The position numbers were made by a program, and so were the translations under genes. The notes beneath the pieces were generated by a model. It did no database searches, was not told the DNA's origin, and was given only the letters and a program-made list of their open reading frames with translations. Of a stretch of 38,816 nucleotides of DNA, positions 17,149-25,647 are shown piece after piece. The stretch lies in contig BEIN01000023.1 of the NCBI GenBank assembly GCA_002898375.1, positions 1 through 38,816 on the forward strand. Direction: 5' to 3'. This DNA is from a bacterium HR37 (GTDB lineage: Bacteria; Desulfobacterota_D; UBA1144; Nemesobacterales; CSP1-2). Position 1 is the first letter of the stretch. Every line of letters begins with the position of its first letter.

Positions 17149-17590
17149 AGAAAAGTTTAACTATGCCGAGTACTACAAGAAATTCTACGAAGCATGGGAA
17201 AAAACCATGTCTGAAGCAATAGAGATGTGGGCAAAAAGTCCGTTTTTAAGCACTAGAGAAGGTGGAGAAAAGGAATCCGAGTTTGATCCCGTAGCGTATT
17301 ATAAAAAGTTTTACTCTATATGGGAAAACTCCATGTCTGAAGTCCTGGATATGTGGCTTAAAAGCCCCTTTTTTGGTGCAAGCTTGGGTAAAGCCGTAGA
17401 GAAATCCTCTGAGTTCAAAAAGTATCTGGACGATGTCATGGAAAGAAGCCTCAAAAACCTTCACCTTCCCACAAAAAGCGACATAGACAGGATTCTAGCA
17501 TCTGTCAACAAGATTGAAGCCAAGATCAATGACTTATGGGATAAGCTAGAGGAATTGAAAGCCGAAAAAGAAAGTACCAGAGCTGAGTAA
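17141..17590 (+). CDS. phaE: PhaE-like PHA synthase subunit, copy 2, with internal duplication
   Basis: A 149-residue paralogue of the preceding protein. A 25-residue module occurs twice: residues 11-35 (YYKKFYEAWEKTMSEAIEMW, then AKSPF) and 53-77 (YYKKFYSIWENSMSEVLDMW, then LKSPF), 17 of 25 identical, offset by 42. The rest continues as in copy 1, EKSSEFKKYLDDVMERSLK, LPTKSDIDRI and a coiled coil to the end. It is probably the regulatory partner of PhaC encoded 34 nt downstream. It is much shorter than classical PhaE. The symbol is given on the basis of position and pattern, not full-length similarity. Confidence 0.75.
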   Translation: MGEEKFNYAEYYKKFYEAWEKTMSEAIEMWAKSPFLSTREGGEKESEFDPVAYYKKFYSIWENSMSEVLDMWLKSPFFGASLGKAVEKSSEFKKYLDDVMERSLKNLHLPTKSDIDRILASVNKIEAKINDLWDKLEELKAEKESTRAE

Positions 17591-17624
17591 TTACCCTTGA
17601 TACAGGAGGAGGTTATAAAATACG

Positions 17625-18698
17625 ATGTCACTTCAATTAAGCTATTTTGAGTCATTAATACGGGAAGCTGAAAAAGCAAAGCAAAAGTTTGAAAAGAGCC
17701 TTGAACTTGCTCTGCTAAATCCACCCGAGGTTAAAGTAGGAATAACCCCACATGAGGTGGTATTTACTGAGAACAAACTGAGACTCCTTCACTACCACCC
17801 TGTGGTAGAAAAACCCTATCCCGTCCCGCTTATTATGATATTTGCCCTCATAAACCGTCCCTACATACTGGATCTAAGACCCGGGAGAAGCGTGGTTGAG
17901 GTTCTTCTAAAAAAAGGTATAGACGTATACCTAATTGACTGGGGTGTACCAGGAGATGAGGATAGACACCTCAACCTTGATTACTATATAAACAGATACA
18001 TAAAAAAGGTGGTAAACAGGGTAAAGAGGCTCTCTGGCTCTCGTCAGGTAAGCATAATGGGCTACTGTATGGGTGGTACAATGTCAGCCATGTATACAGC
18101 ACTCTATCCTGAGGATGTAAAAAACCTTATTTTAATGACTGCGGGAATCGATTTTAAAGTTGATGGAATGTTAAATGTATGGGGAGATAAATCGAACTTT
18201 GACGTTGATAAGTTTGTAGATGCTTTTGGAAATGTTCCACCTGAATTCCTTCAAGTAGGGTTCCTTCTTATGAAGCCCATTCAGAACCTTGTTTCAAAAT
18301 ACGTTAGCTTTTACGAAAATATAGACAACGAGCAGTTCGTTGAAAACTTCCTTGCCATGGAAAAATGGATAAACGATAACATACCTGTGGCTGGAGAGGT
18401 TTTTAGAGAATTTGTCAAGTACTGCTACCAGGAAAATCTCCTAGTAGAAAACAAGCTTAGGATAAATGGAAAACTTGTAGATCTCAGGAAAATAACCTGT
18501 TCTGTTCTCAATTTAATAGCAGAACATGATCACCTTGTTCCACCTGCATCAAGTCTGGTTTTTACCGATCTGATATCAAGTAAAGACAAGGAGACAATAA
18601 TATACCCAACAGGTCATATTGGACTTGCAGTAAGCAGCAAATCCTTAAAAGACCTATGGCCAAGAGTTGGAGACTGGCTTATAGAAAGGTCAAAGTGA
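17625..18698 (+). CDS. phaC: Class III poly(3-hydroxyalkanoate) synthase PhaC
   Basis: A 357-residue alpha/beta-hydrolase-fold polymerase that links 3-hydroxyacyl-CoA into polyester. The nucleophile sits in the lipase-like box GYCMGG (Cys148). The other catalytic residues are Asp302 (LIAEHDHLVPP) and His331 (YPTGHIGLAVSS), matching the class III enzyme of Allochromatium almost residue for residue. Class III length (about 355) and the preceding PhaE-like genes agree. GGAGGAGG stands about 13 nt before ATG. It converges with the reductase gene at 18747, leaving a 48-nt AT-rich gap with no clear terminator. Confidence 0.97.
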   Translation: MSLQLSYFESLIREAEKAKQKFEKSLELALLNPPEVKVGITPHEVVFTENKLRLLHYHPVVEKPYPVPLIMIFALINRPYILDLRPGRSVVEVLLKKGIDVYLIDWGVPGDEDRHLNLDYYINRYIKKVVNRVKRLSGSRQVSIMGYCMGGTMSAMYTALYPEDVKNLILMTAGIDFKVDGMLNVWGDKSNFDVDKFVDAFGNVPPEFLQVGFLLMKPIQNLVSKYVSFYENIDNEQFVENFLAMEKWINDNIPVAGEVFREFVKYCYQENLLVENKLRINGKLVDLRKITCSVLNLIAEHDHLVPPASSLVFTDLISSKDKETIIYPTGHIGLAVSSKSLKDLWPRVGDWLIERSK

Positions 18699-18746
18699 AA
18701 ACCTGTTTTATTCGTATTAGTAAAAAACAAACCTGCTTGCGCTCTC

Positions 18747-19505
18747 TTACATATACTGCCCACCGTTTATTCTGAGTGTAACTCCTGTAATCCAACTTGC
18801 AGCAGGCGAGCAGAGATATAGGACAGATAGGGCAACTTCTTCTGGTGTGCCAAATCTCCCCAGAGGAATCTGGGCTTTTATCTGGTTTCTTATATCTTCT
18901 GGAACAGTACCAAGCATATCGGTTTCTATAAATCCGGGAGCTACCGCATTTACGCGAATGTTATGACTGGCCAACTCTCTTGCAAGGCTCTTTGTAAAAC
19001 CTATTATTCCTGCTTTCGTAGCGGCATAGTTTGTCTGTCCAATATTTCCCATCTCTCCTATAATTGAAGAAATAGAAATAATTACGCCACTGTTTTGAGC
19101 TATCATGTATTCAATAACTGCCTTGGTACAGTTGTATACGCTGTTAAGGTTAGTTTGAATAACCTCATTCCACTGTTCAGGTGTCATCCTACGAAGGGTT
19201 CTATCCCTGTTTACCCCTGCATTATTTACCAGGATATCTATCCTCCCAAAATGATTCATAATGGCCTTACCAAGATTTTGAGCCTGCTCGTATTTGCTAA
19301 CATCGGCTCGTACCGTAACACACTTTCTTCCCATGCTCTCTATTTGTCTTTTTACCTCATAGGCTGCCTGGTCATTTCTGGCATAGTTTAACATTATATC
19401 AGCCCCAGCCTCAGCTAAAGCAAGACAAATTGCTCTACCTATACCCCTTGAACCTCCGGTAACGAGTGCAACCTTCCCGCTAATATCGTATAGATCCTTT
19501 ATCAT
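18747..19505 (-). CDS. Acetoacetyl-CoA / 3-oxoacyl-ACP reductase (SDR family, PhaB/FabG)
   Basis: A 252-residue short-chain dehydrogenase. The NAD(P)H motif is GGSRGIG near the N-terminus, NNAG is present, and the Ser-Tyr-Lys triad is in SISSIIGEMGNIGQTNYAATK. It most likely reduces acetoacetyl-CoA to (R)-3-hydroxybutyryl-CoA for PhaC, given its place beside phaC. PhaB and FabG cannot be told apart by these motifs, so the symbol is left open. I chose ATG 19505 because GGGAGG lies 8 nt upstream; an in-frame TTG at 19520 overlaps that ribosome-binding site. No thiolase gene (phaA) is in the window. Confidence 0.92.
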   Translation of the reverse strand: MIKDLYDISGKVALVTGGSRGIGRAICLALAEAGADIMLNYARNDQAAYEVKRQIESMGRKCVTVRADVSKYEQAQNLGKAIMNHFGRIDILVNNAGVNRDRTLRRMTPEQWNEVIQTNLNSVYNCTKAVIEYMIAQNSGVIISISSIIGEMGNIGQTNYAATKAGIIGFTKSLARELASHNIRVNAVAPGFIETDMLGTVPEDIRNQIKAQIPLGRFGTPEEVALSVLYLCSPAASWITGVTLRINGGQYM

Positions 19506-19571
19506 TGTTATACCTCCCAAGAGAGTTTTTTAAATTTATTTAACGGATAGAATTATGATTTCTAACCCTTT

Positions 19572-19586
19572 AAATTTGTCAAATTT
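19572..19586 (-). promoter_or_regulatory. Dyad operator overlapping the -35 of the reductase promoter
   Basis: A perfect 15-bp dyad AAATTTG-T-CAAATTT contains, on the minus strand, the TTGACA of a promoter whose likely -10 is CATAAT after a 19-nt spacer. A repressor bound here would block the -35. It differs from the operator of the phasin genes, so the reductase is probably controlled separately. The 128-nt gap around it shows nothing else. Confidence 0.45.
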
Positions 19587-19648
19587 CAATGCACATATAA
19601 GGAAGCCCGGATTCAAAAAATTTACCGATTAAACCTCAGCTGAAAGAT

Positions 19649-19891
19649 TTAATCAGCATAGCTTAAGAAGCCTATACCCATACCCGAAGGAAGATCCGAA
19701 TTGATTGAAGATACCCACTTAACCTCACCCTCCATCTCCACTATTCTGCTTGGAGTAGAAAACATCTGATAGCCCTTAACTCCCATTCCACTTTCCGATA
19801 GTTTAAAAATATAACCCAAAGGATTAAGTCTCTTTCCGTACCTAACTTTTTTTCTTAAAGGAATCCTTTTTGAACACCGTTGTTCTTCCAA
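19649..19891 (-). CDS. Short PilZ-like domain protein
   Basis: An 80-residue protein that looks like a trimmed PilZ domain, the c-di-GMP receptor fold. The arginine motif is RIPLR (residues 9-13). The usual D/NxSxxG motif appears as KLSESG, lacking the acidic/amide first residue. The end GEVKWVSS...GMGIGFLS fits the last strands. PilZ domains usually have about 100 residues. The start is TTG 19891, with AAGGA about 11 nt before it and a good promoter upstream. c-di-GMP binding is doubtful given the motif change. Confidence 0.6.
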   Translation of the reverse strand: MEEQRCSKRIPLRKKVRYGKRLNPLGYIFKLSESGMGVKGYQMFSTPSRIVEMEGEVKWVSSINSDLPSGMGIGFLSYAD

Positions 19892-19954
19892 ATTGTTAAT
19901 ATTCCTTAAAAAGCGGATTTAAACTCCAGCAAACTGCAATCAATATGTGTTTCG

Positions 19955-19983
19955 ATTCTATCACACTAAGGGTTTCATTGCAA
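19955..19983 (-). promoter_or_regulatory. Promoter of the PilZ-like gene
   Basis: On the minus strand: TTGCAA (19978-19983), 17-nt spacer, TAGAAT (19955-19960). It gives a leader of about 57 nt to TTG 19891. It separates the PilZ-like gene transcriptionally from the DUF1232-trxB pair upstream. Confidence 0.5.
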
Positions 19984-19997
19984 CCAAAAATTTAACT

Positions 19998-20294
19998 TTA
20001 GCCCTTATTAAGGAGGTTCCTACTATACTCCAAATATACCTCTTTGGGAACCATAACCAAGGCAAGGCCTATTAATAATGGAACCACTACTACATCATCT
20101 ATATGACCTAGTACGGGTATAAAATCGGGAATCAAGTCAAATGGCAAAACTAAATAAGCCATAGCAAGCCAAAGCAACCACCTTGATATTCTGGGAATCC
20201 TATGGTCTTTATACAGAGCACGAAGGAATCCAACATTTTTCCTTAAAACCAAAAGCTTGCAAAATTTAAAAAAATCTTTCATAAGGTAATTCAA
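19998..20294 (-). CDS. DUF1232 (YkvA-like) membrane protein
   Basis: A 98-residue protein with the YkvA/DUF1232 signature [21 protein letters not shown] followed by a second hydrophobic segment (residues about 62-82). There are two membrane-associated helices; function is unknown for the family. The start is either TTG 20294, overlapping the trxB stop as TTGA and preceded by AGGA, or ATG 20282. The overlap with trxB implies co-transcription. Confidence 0.85.
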   Translation of the reverse strand: MNYLMKDFFKFCKLLVLRKNVGFLRALYKDHRIPRISRWLLWLAMAYLVLPFDLIPDFIPVLGHIDDVVVVPLLIGLALVMVPKEVYLEYSRNLLNKG

Positions 20295-21244
20295 AGATGG
20301 TTTTCCTCAAGAAACCTCTCTGCATCCATTGCAGCCATACAACCAGAACCAGCAGCAGTTATAGCCTGACGGTACCTTCGGTCTTGAACATCTCCGGCTG
20401 CAAATACCCCTGGAACGCTTGTTTCACTAGTACTGCCCTTTGTAATTATGTATCCCATATCATCCATCTCAAGCTGACCCTCAAATAGCTTGGTATTTGG
20501 AGTATGACCAATAGCTATAAAAACTCCCTGACACTGTTTTTCTCTAACCTCACCGGTTTTTACATCCCTTATCTTTACCCCGGTTACCCCCCTTTCCTTA
20601 TCACCCAATATATCCTCGACAACCGAATTCCATATAAAATCAATCTTTTCGTTTTTAAAAGCCCTCTCCTGCATGATCTTTGATGCTCTTAACCTATCCC
20701 GTCGATGTATAACGGTTACTCTCCTTGCAAACTTTGTAAGGAATATAGCCTCTTCCATAGCGCTGTCTCCACCACCAACAACGACTACTTCTTTATCCTT
20801 AAAGAAGAAACCATCACAGGTAGCACAGGTAGAGACCCCATGTCCTAGCAATCTTCTCTCGGACTCAAGCCCCAAAAGCTTAGCCGATGCACCTGAGGCA
20901 ATTATCAAGGTATCAGCTTTTACAACGATCTCACCAGCAACTACTGTGAAGGGCCTTTTAGAGAGATCTACTGAGGTAACCTCTGCAAGCACGCACTTTG
21001 CCCCAAATCTCTGAGCCTGTTTCCTCATTGCATCCATCAATTCCGGTCCCATAACCCCATCAGGAAATCCGGGAAAGTTCTCAACAAGGGTCGTTAATGT
21101 AAGTTGACCACCCGGCTCCATACCCTCAAACACAATGGGTTCCAGATTTGCTCTTGCAGCATATATAGCTGCTGTAAGACCTGCTGGTCCTGAACCAATT
21201 ATCACAACCTTGTATCTGTCCTTTAAGTCTAGTGCTCTATTCAT
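20291..21244 (-). CDS. trxB: Thioredoxin reductase
   Basis: A 317-residue FAD/NADPH disulfide reductase that keeps thioredoxin reduced. N-terminal FAD motif [18 protein letters not shown]; redox-active CATC in [11 protein letters not shown] (near residue 140); NADPH motif [14 protein letters not shown]-terminal FAD motif [20 protein letters not shown]. Length is standard. AAGGAG abuts the ATG directly with no usual spacing, but no better start is available in frame. Upstream (minus) lie a TTGAAA/TAGTAT-like promoter and a 13-bp dyad GTATA-ACG-TATAC at about 21280-21292. It forms an overlapping pair with DUF1232. Confidence 0.97.
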   Translation of the reverse strand: MNRALDLKDRYKVVIIGSGPAGLTAAIYAARANLEPIVFEGMEPGGQLTLTTLVENFPGFPDGVMGPELMDAMRKQAQRFGAKCVLAEVTSVDLSKRPFTVVAGEIVVKADTLIIASGASAKLLGLESERRLLGHGVSTCATCDGFFFKDKEVVVVGGGDSAMEEAIFLTKFARRVTVIHRRDRLRASKIMQERAFKNEKIDFIWNSVVEDILGDKERGVTGVKIRDVKTGEVREKQCQGVFIAIGHTPNTKLFEGQLEMDDMGYIITKGSTSETSVPGVFAAGDVQDRRYRQAITAAGSGCMAAMDAERFLEENHL

Positions 21245-21359
21245 CTCCTTAATATATCCCTGATAAAGTACTTGGTAAGTATACGTTATACTACACTGCA
21301 GAAAACCATTTTCAAGATAGAGTTTAAGATGCTATTTAATCACTGAAGGTTCAACTTAG

Positions 21360-22241
21360 TTACTTAAACCACCTACCTTCAAACAGATTAAAGAGCTCCG
21401 ATTGAGTTGAGAAAACACCGGTTGTTCTGGTATTCAAGGCTTTTCTATAAATCTCAAGCGTTCTTAGAAAAGAGTAAAAATCCGGGTCCTTACTATAGGC
21501 TTCTGCATAGATTCTTATAGATTTTGAATCCCCCTCTCCCTTCAATATCTCAGACGTTTTATAAGCCTCAGATATGATTATTTTGCTCTCCTTATCAGCC
21601 TCTGCTCGTATCCTTGTTGCTTCACTCTGCCCCTCTGATCTGTATTTTTTTGCCTGTCTTTCCCTTTCTGCAACCATCCTCTGAAAAACAGAGTTTTCAT
21701 TCTCCTTCGGTAAATCCGCACTCTTTATTCTAACGTCCTGAATCTCTATACCATATTCCCCTGCTTTCTCATTACATCTCTCAGTAACCCTTCTCATTAT
21801 TCCCTCTCTCTGCTGAGCAATTATCTCAATCTGATCATGACTGGCGGTCTCAACCCTTAGCTCTGAGTATATTATGTCATCAATTCTGGTTTGTGCTCCA
21901 TTTTCATCCCTTACAGTTCTAAGAAGTTGTACAGGGTCTACGATTCTCCACCTTGCATAGTTATCTAATATAAGGGTTTTCTTATCCCTTGTTATAATCT
22001 CTCTTGGTTGTGCATCATACTGAAGAAGCCTTTTCTCAAATTTAATTATGCTGTGATAGGGCCAAGGCAACTTAAAATGAAGCCCGGGATCCTTAACCGT
22101 TTTCAATGGATCAACCCCCCACTTTAAAACCACAGCCTGCTCAACCTCATCCACTATATAGAACGGATTAAAAACATAAACACCAACCAGCAAAACAATC
22201 AGAAACAAAACTAACTTTTTAGGTATCACTCTATTCCTCAC
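21360..22241 (-). CDS. hflC: SPFH-family membrane protease modulator HflC
   Basis: A 293-residue partner of HflK; the HflKC complex encircles and regulates the FtsH protease on the periplasmic face of the inner membrane. One N-terminal membrane helix (about 10-27) is followed by an SPFH/band-7 domain (VVLKWGVDPLKTVKDPGLHFKLPWP split around residues 37-60) and a helical C-terminus rich in Ala, Glu and Lys. The frame starts at GTG 22241, inside hflK. GTG 22229, with AGGA properly spaced before it, is an equally good start and would remove four residues. Confidence 0.94.
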   Translation of the reverse strand: MRNRVIPKKLVLFLIVLLVGVYVFNPFYIVDEVEQAVVLKWGVDPLKTVKDPGLHFKLPWPYHSIIKFEKRLLQYDAQPREIITRDKKTLILDNYARWRIVDPVQLLRTVRDENGAQTRIDDIIYSELRVETASHDQIEIIAQQREGIMRRVTERCNEKAGEYGIEIQDVRIKSADLPKENENSVFQRMVAERERQAKKYRSEGQSEATRIRAEADKESKIIISEAYKTSEILKGEGDSKSIRIYAEAYSKDPDFYSFLRTLEIYRKALNTRTTGVFSTQSELFNLFEGRWFK

Positions 22242-23253
22242 TTTCCTTCTCTCTTTCCAGAAGAAAGTTCATCAAATCCCCTCTTAAATTTATAATATTA
22301 AAAGAAGAACGACTCTTTGAATCCACAATAAACTTATCCATATTTAAGAAAACAGATTCCATGGTCTCAAGATAGAGTCTTTCCCTTGTAATCGTTTCAG
22401 CTTTTTTAGTTTCATCAAGTATCTTTATAAACCTTTGCGCTTCTCCTTGAGCCCTATTTATCTTTTCAACCTTATATGCCTCGGCTTCATTCAAAAGCTT
22501 TTTTGCTTCTCCCTTAGCTCTGGGAATAATCTCGTTTCTATAAGCTTCGGCCTGATTTATGAACCTATCCCTGTCCTCCTTGGCACTGGCAACGTCTTTA
22601 AAAGCTCCTATAACAGGTCTAGGAGGCTCAACATCCTGGAGTTGAACCGCAACTATATGTACCCCAGATTTGTAGCTATCGAGAATCCTCTGTAGCAACT
22701 CCCTGACTTCTTCTTGAACCTCAGCTTTTCCTATCGTCAACACATAATCTATCTCCTTATCTCCAACAACCTGTCTTTTGGCCGATTCAGCAGCATCCCT
22801 TATTACCATGTCGACATCCTTGACATTAAAGAGATAGTCCCTTGCATTCTTAATTCTATATTGCACTATAAACTCTGACTTAACGATATTTAGATCCCCA
22901 GTTAGCATTAAGGACTCGTGTGGAACCTCCCTGTAACTTGCAGGAGGCCCTGGATCTACAGTTCTAAAACCTATTTCGATTCTCTGAACCTTAGTCACCT
23001 TAGGTTTTTGGACAGCCTCTATTGGCCATGGGAACTTAAGATGAATACCAGGGTTTTCCGTTCTGCTGTATTTACCAAACCTCTTTACAACTCCCTGTTC
23101 ATCTGCATTTACTATATAGAAGCTTGAAAAAGCAATCCACAAAACAAGGATAACGCATAAAAGGAAAGAAGAGTTAATCTTTTTTAAGATACCTTCTAGC
23201 TTTTTACCACTTCCATCTACTGAACCCAGTTTTTTTCTAAAAAAGCTATTCAT
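22231..23253 (-). CDS. hflK: SPFH-family membrane protease modulator HflK
   Basis: A 340-residue HflK: a short cytoplasmic N-terminus, one membrane helix (about 31-51), a band-7 domain beginning GVVKRFGKYSRTENPGIHLK, then a long helical region (RDRFINQAEAYRNEIIPRAK and the following heptads). It lacks the Gly-rich N-terminal segment of the enterobacterial protein. AAAGG precedes the ATG. A minus-strand promoter with TTGACA at 23302-23307 and a TTAAAT-like -10 at about 23279-23284 would drive hflK-hflC, which overlap by 11 nt. Confidence 0.94.
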   Translation of the reverse strand: MNSFFRKKLGSVDGSGKKLEGILKKINSSFLLCVILVLWIAFSSFYIVNADEQGVVKRFGKYSRTENPGIHLKFPWPIEAVQKPKVTKVQRIEIGFRTVDPGPPASYREVPHESLMLTGDLNIVKSEFIVQYRIKNARDYLFNVKDVDMVIRDAAESAKRQVVGDKEIDYVLTIGKAEVQEEVRELLQRILDSYKSGVHIVAVQLQDVEPPRPVIGAFKDVASAKEDRDRFINQAEAYRNEIIPRAKGEAKKLLNEAEAYKVEKINRAQGEAQRFIKILDETKKAETITRERLYLETMESVFLNMDKFIVDSKSRSSFNIINLRGDLMNFLLEREKESEE

Positions 23254-23278
23254 TAAATACCTTTAACCTTTTAATAGC

Positions 23279-23307
23279 ATTTAATACTATATTTCCACTT
23301 ATGTCAA
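23279..23307 (-). promoter_or_regulatory. Putative hflK-hflC promoter
   Basis: On the minus strand: TTGACA (23302-23307), 17-nt spacer, TTAAAT (23279-23284; 4 of 6). The leader to ATG 23253 is short. The divergent ygfZ gene starts at 23379, so this promoter is intergenic only if that later ygfZ start is right, which its ribosome-binding site supports. Confidence 0.45.
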
Positions 23308-23378
23308 CTAAAGACACAGAATTCAACTTTTTTTTGCAATCCGTTAAGATTAATATATATACAAAACATGGAGGAAAT

Positions 23379-24476
23379 ATGAGAAAGACCCCACTATATG
23401 AATTTCATGCTCTTCAGGGAGCCACGTTTGATACATCCTCTGGATGGTTAATACCCAAAGACTATGGAAACACACTGGAGGAGTATGCTGCTGTAAGGGA
23501 CGGCATAGGGGTTTTTGACCTATCTCACCATGGAAAACTTCGCTTAACAGGTAAAGAGCATCTGAAATTCCTTCAGGGAATGCTAACAAACGATGTACTA
23601 AAACTCGAACCAGGTAAAGGGGTATATGCCTGCCTTCTAACAGCAAAAGGAAAGATGGTTACGGATATGAAAGTGTATCGTAATAGCGACTCAGTGCTTG
23701 TTGAGCTTGAAGCAGGACTCAATGAAAAGATAAAAGAATTGTTGTTAAGATTTAGACTATCATTTAAAGCAAGTATTGAAGATCTAACCGAAAGTGTTGC
23801 ACTCATATCAATTCAGGGGCCAAAGTCCAAAAAACTCCTTGAACTGATTCTCTCAGAACAGATCCCAGAGCTAAAGGAATACGAGTTCATAAAAAGAAAC
23901 CTAGATGGAACAGAGGTGTTAATAGCAAGGGTAAACCGTACTGGAGAAACCGGGTTTGATATATTTACCCCATCCGATACAGCCCCTAGAGTCTGGAACC
24001 TGCTACTTGACACCAAGAAACCTGATCTGAAACCAAGGCCGGTAGGCAAACAAGCTCTGGAAATGCTTAGAATAGAAGCCGGGATCCCGGTATACGGTAT
24101 AGATATGGATGAGAACACAATACCCATAGAAGCAGGGCTTTGGCACGCACTTAGCTTTGACAAGGGGTGTTATATAGGTCAAGAGGTTATTGCAAGAATC
24201 AGATGGAGAGGACATGTAAACCGACACCTGGTTGGATTTGAGATCGAAGCCCAGAACATCCCAAAGAGAGGGGATAGAGTGATTATAGATGAACGCGAGG
24301 TCGGATATATAACAAGCGCTACCTTTTCGCCTTTTCTGCAAAAGCCAGTTGCCATTGGATACATAAGGAGAGAGTTTAGAGAAGCTGGAACAAGAACGCT
24401 TATTAAGCTAGATAGCGGTGAGTTAATACCTGCCTCGGTAACAAGTCTGCCTTTTTTCTCAAGAAATCAAACCTAG
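23379..24476 (+). CDS. ygfZ: YgfZ/GcvT-like folate-binding protein
   Basis: A 365-residue member of the COG0354 family (bacterial YgfZ, mitochondrial CAF17/IBA57), a folate-dependent helper in assembly or repair of Fe-S enzymes. The hallmark KGCYIGQEVIAR is present near the C-terminal third, and FDLSHHGKLRLTGKEHLKFL opens the GcvT-like fold. Unlike glycine-cleavage GcvT it carries the KGCYxGQE motif, and no gcvH/gcvP is nearby. I chose ATG 23379 because GGAGG lies 7 nt before it and the protein then begins MRKTPLYEFH. The frame extends upstream to 23301, but that segment overlaps the hflK promoter. Confidence 0.92.
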   Translation: MRKTPLYEFHALQGATFDTSSGWLIPKDYGNTLEEYAAVRDGIGVFDLSHHGKLRLTGKEHLKFLQGMLTNDVLKLEPGKGVYACLLTAKGKMVTDMKVYRNSDSVLVELEAGLNEKIKELLLRFRLSFKASIEDLTESVALISIQGPKSKKLLELILSEQIPELKEYEFIKRNLDGTEVLIARVNRTGETGFDIFTPSDTAPRVWNLLLDTKKPDLKPRPVGKQALEMLRIEAGIPVYGIDMDENTIPIEAGLWHALSFDKGCYIGQEVIARIRWRGHVNRHLVGFEIEAQNIPKRGDRVIIDEREVGYITSATFSPFLQKPVAIGYIRREFREAGTRTLIKLDSGELIPASVTSLPFFSRNQT

Positions 24477-24582
24477 AGCACCTTAGCCTTTCTTGATTTT
24501 ATATGCACCTAATTTATAGTATCCCTCATAAATCCCATAGCATGACAAATAAAGAAAGAGTTTGGGAAGGGAGGAAAAAAAA

Positions 24583-25617
24583 ATGCTATTTGATTCAATA
24601 ATGGGGCTATTTTCAAACGATCTGGCCGTAGATCTGGGAACAGCAAACACCCTGGTTTTTGTAAAAGGGAAAGGGATAGTGGCAAATGAACCATCGGTTG
24701 TAGCAGTACAGGAAGATTCAAGAGGAGCAAAGAAGATCCTTGCAGTGGGCAAAGAGGCAAAGGAAATGGTAGGGCGTACCCCAGGTACCATCAAGGCCAT
24801 TCGTCCACTCAAGGAAGGAGCTATAGCGGATTTTGAAGTTGCGCAAAAAATGCTTGAATACTTCATAAGAAAAACCCATAACAACCGAAAAAGCTTTGTA
24901 AGACCACGTATTATCGTATCCGTACCAATAGGGATCACAGAAGTAGAAAAAAGGGCCGTAAAGGAATCAGCAGAAGCAGCAGGAGCCAGGGAAGTCTATC
25001 TTATCGAAGAAACAATGGCTGCAGCACTTGGAGCAGGACTACCTGTAACCGAACCAATAGGGAATATGGTTGTAGATATAGGAGGGGGAACAACCGGGGT
25101 AGCCGTAATATCCCTTGCGGGCATAGTGGTAAGCAAGTCAGTAAGGGTTGGAGGAGACAAGATGGATGAAGCAATAATACAGTACATAAAAAGCGCTTAC
25201 AGTATGCTTATAGGAGAGAGGACCGCTGAAGAGGTTAAAATAAAACTCGGAAAGGTATTTGGGGACGGAGATATAGGAACAATGAAGGTAAAGGGAAGGG
25301 ATCTAAGAGCAGGGGTACCCAAGATAATAGAGATAACCTCAGAGGAGGTAAGAGAGGCTCTGGTAGAACCAATAAATGTAATAATAGAAGCTATAAAACA
25401 GACCTTAGAGAGAACACCACCTGAACTTGCAGCAGACCTTGTAGATAACGGTATAGTGCTTACAGGAGGTGGAGCCCTTTTAAACGGACTCGACAGGTTG
25501 ATAATGGAAGAAACCGGTCTTCCTGTACGCGTTGCAGAAGACCCATTAACATGTGTTGTGCTTGGATCGGGAAAGGCCCTAGATGAACTGGATATACTAA
25601 AGGAAGTAAGCATGTAA
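24583..25617 (+). CDS. mreB: Rod shape-determining protein MreB
   Basis: A 344-residue bacterial actin that guides lateral peptidoglycan synthesis. Actin-type phosphate and nucleotide motifs: [35 protein letters not shown] and [14 protein letters not shown]. The N-terminus [15 protein letters not shown] is amphipathic and suits membrane attachment. The start ATG 24583 follows GGGAGG at proper spacing; an in-frame TTG at 24562 lies upstream of that site. A weak promoter-like pair (TTGATT, 18 nt, TAGTAT) is in the 106-nt gap before it. First gene of a compact mreB-mreC-mreD-mrdA-rodA operon. Confidence 0.98.
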   Translation: MLFDSIMGLFSNDLAVDLGTANTLVFVKGKGIVANEPSVVAVQEDSRGAKKILAVGKEAKEMVGRTPGTIKAIRPLKEGAIADFEVAQKMLEYFIRKTHNNRKSFVRPRIIVSVPIGITEVEKRAVKESAEAAGAREVYLIEETMAAALGAGLPVTEPIGNMVVDIGGGTTGVAVISLAGIVVSKSVRVGGDKMDEAIIQYIKSAYSMLIGERTAEEVKIKLGKVFGDGDIGTMKVKGRDLRAGVPKIIEITSEEVREALVEPINVIIEAIKQTLERTPPELAADLVDNGIVLTGGGALLNGLDRLIMEETGLPVRVAEDPLTCVVLGSGKALDELDILKEVSM

Positions 25618-25647
25618 TGTAGTTTCTTACCAAAGATATTAGTAACT

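Noticed and set aside
24483-24938. 151-codon minus-strand open frame over the mreB start
   Set aside because: Antisense to the conserved mreB N-terminus; no ribosome-binding site or family resemblance.
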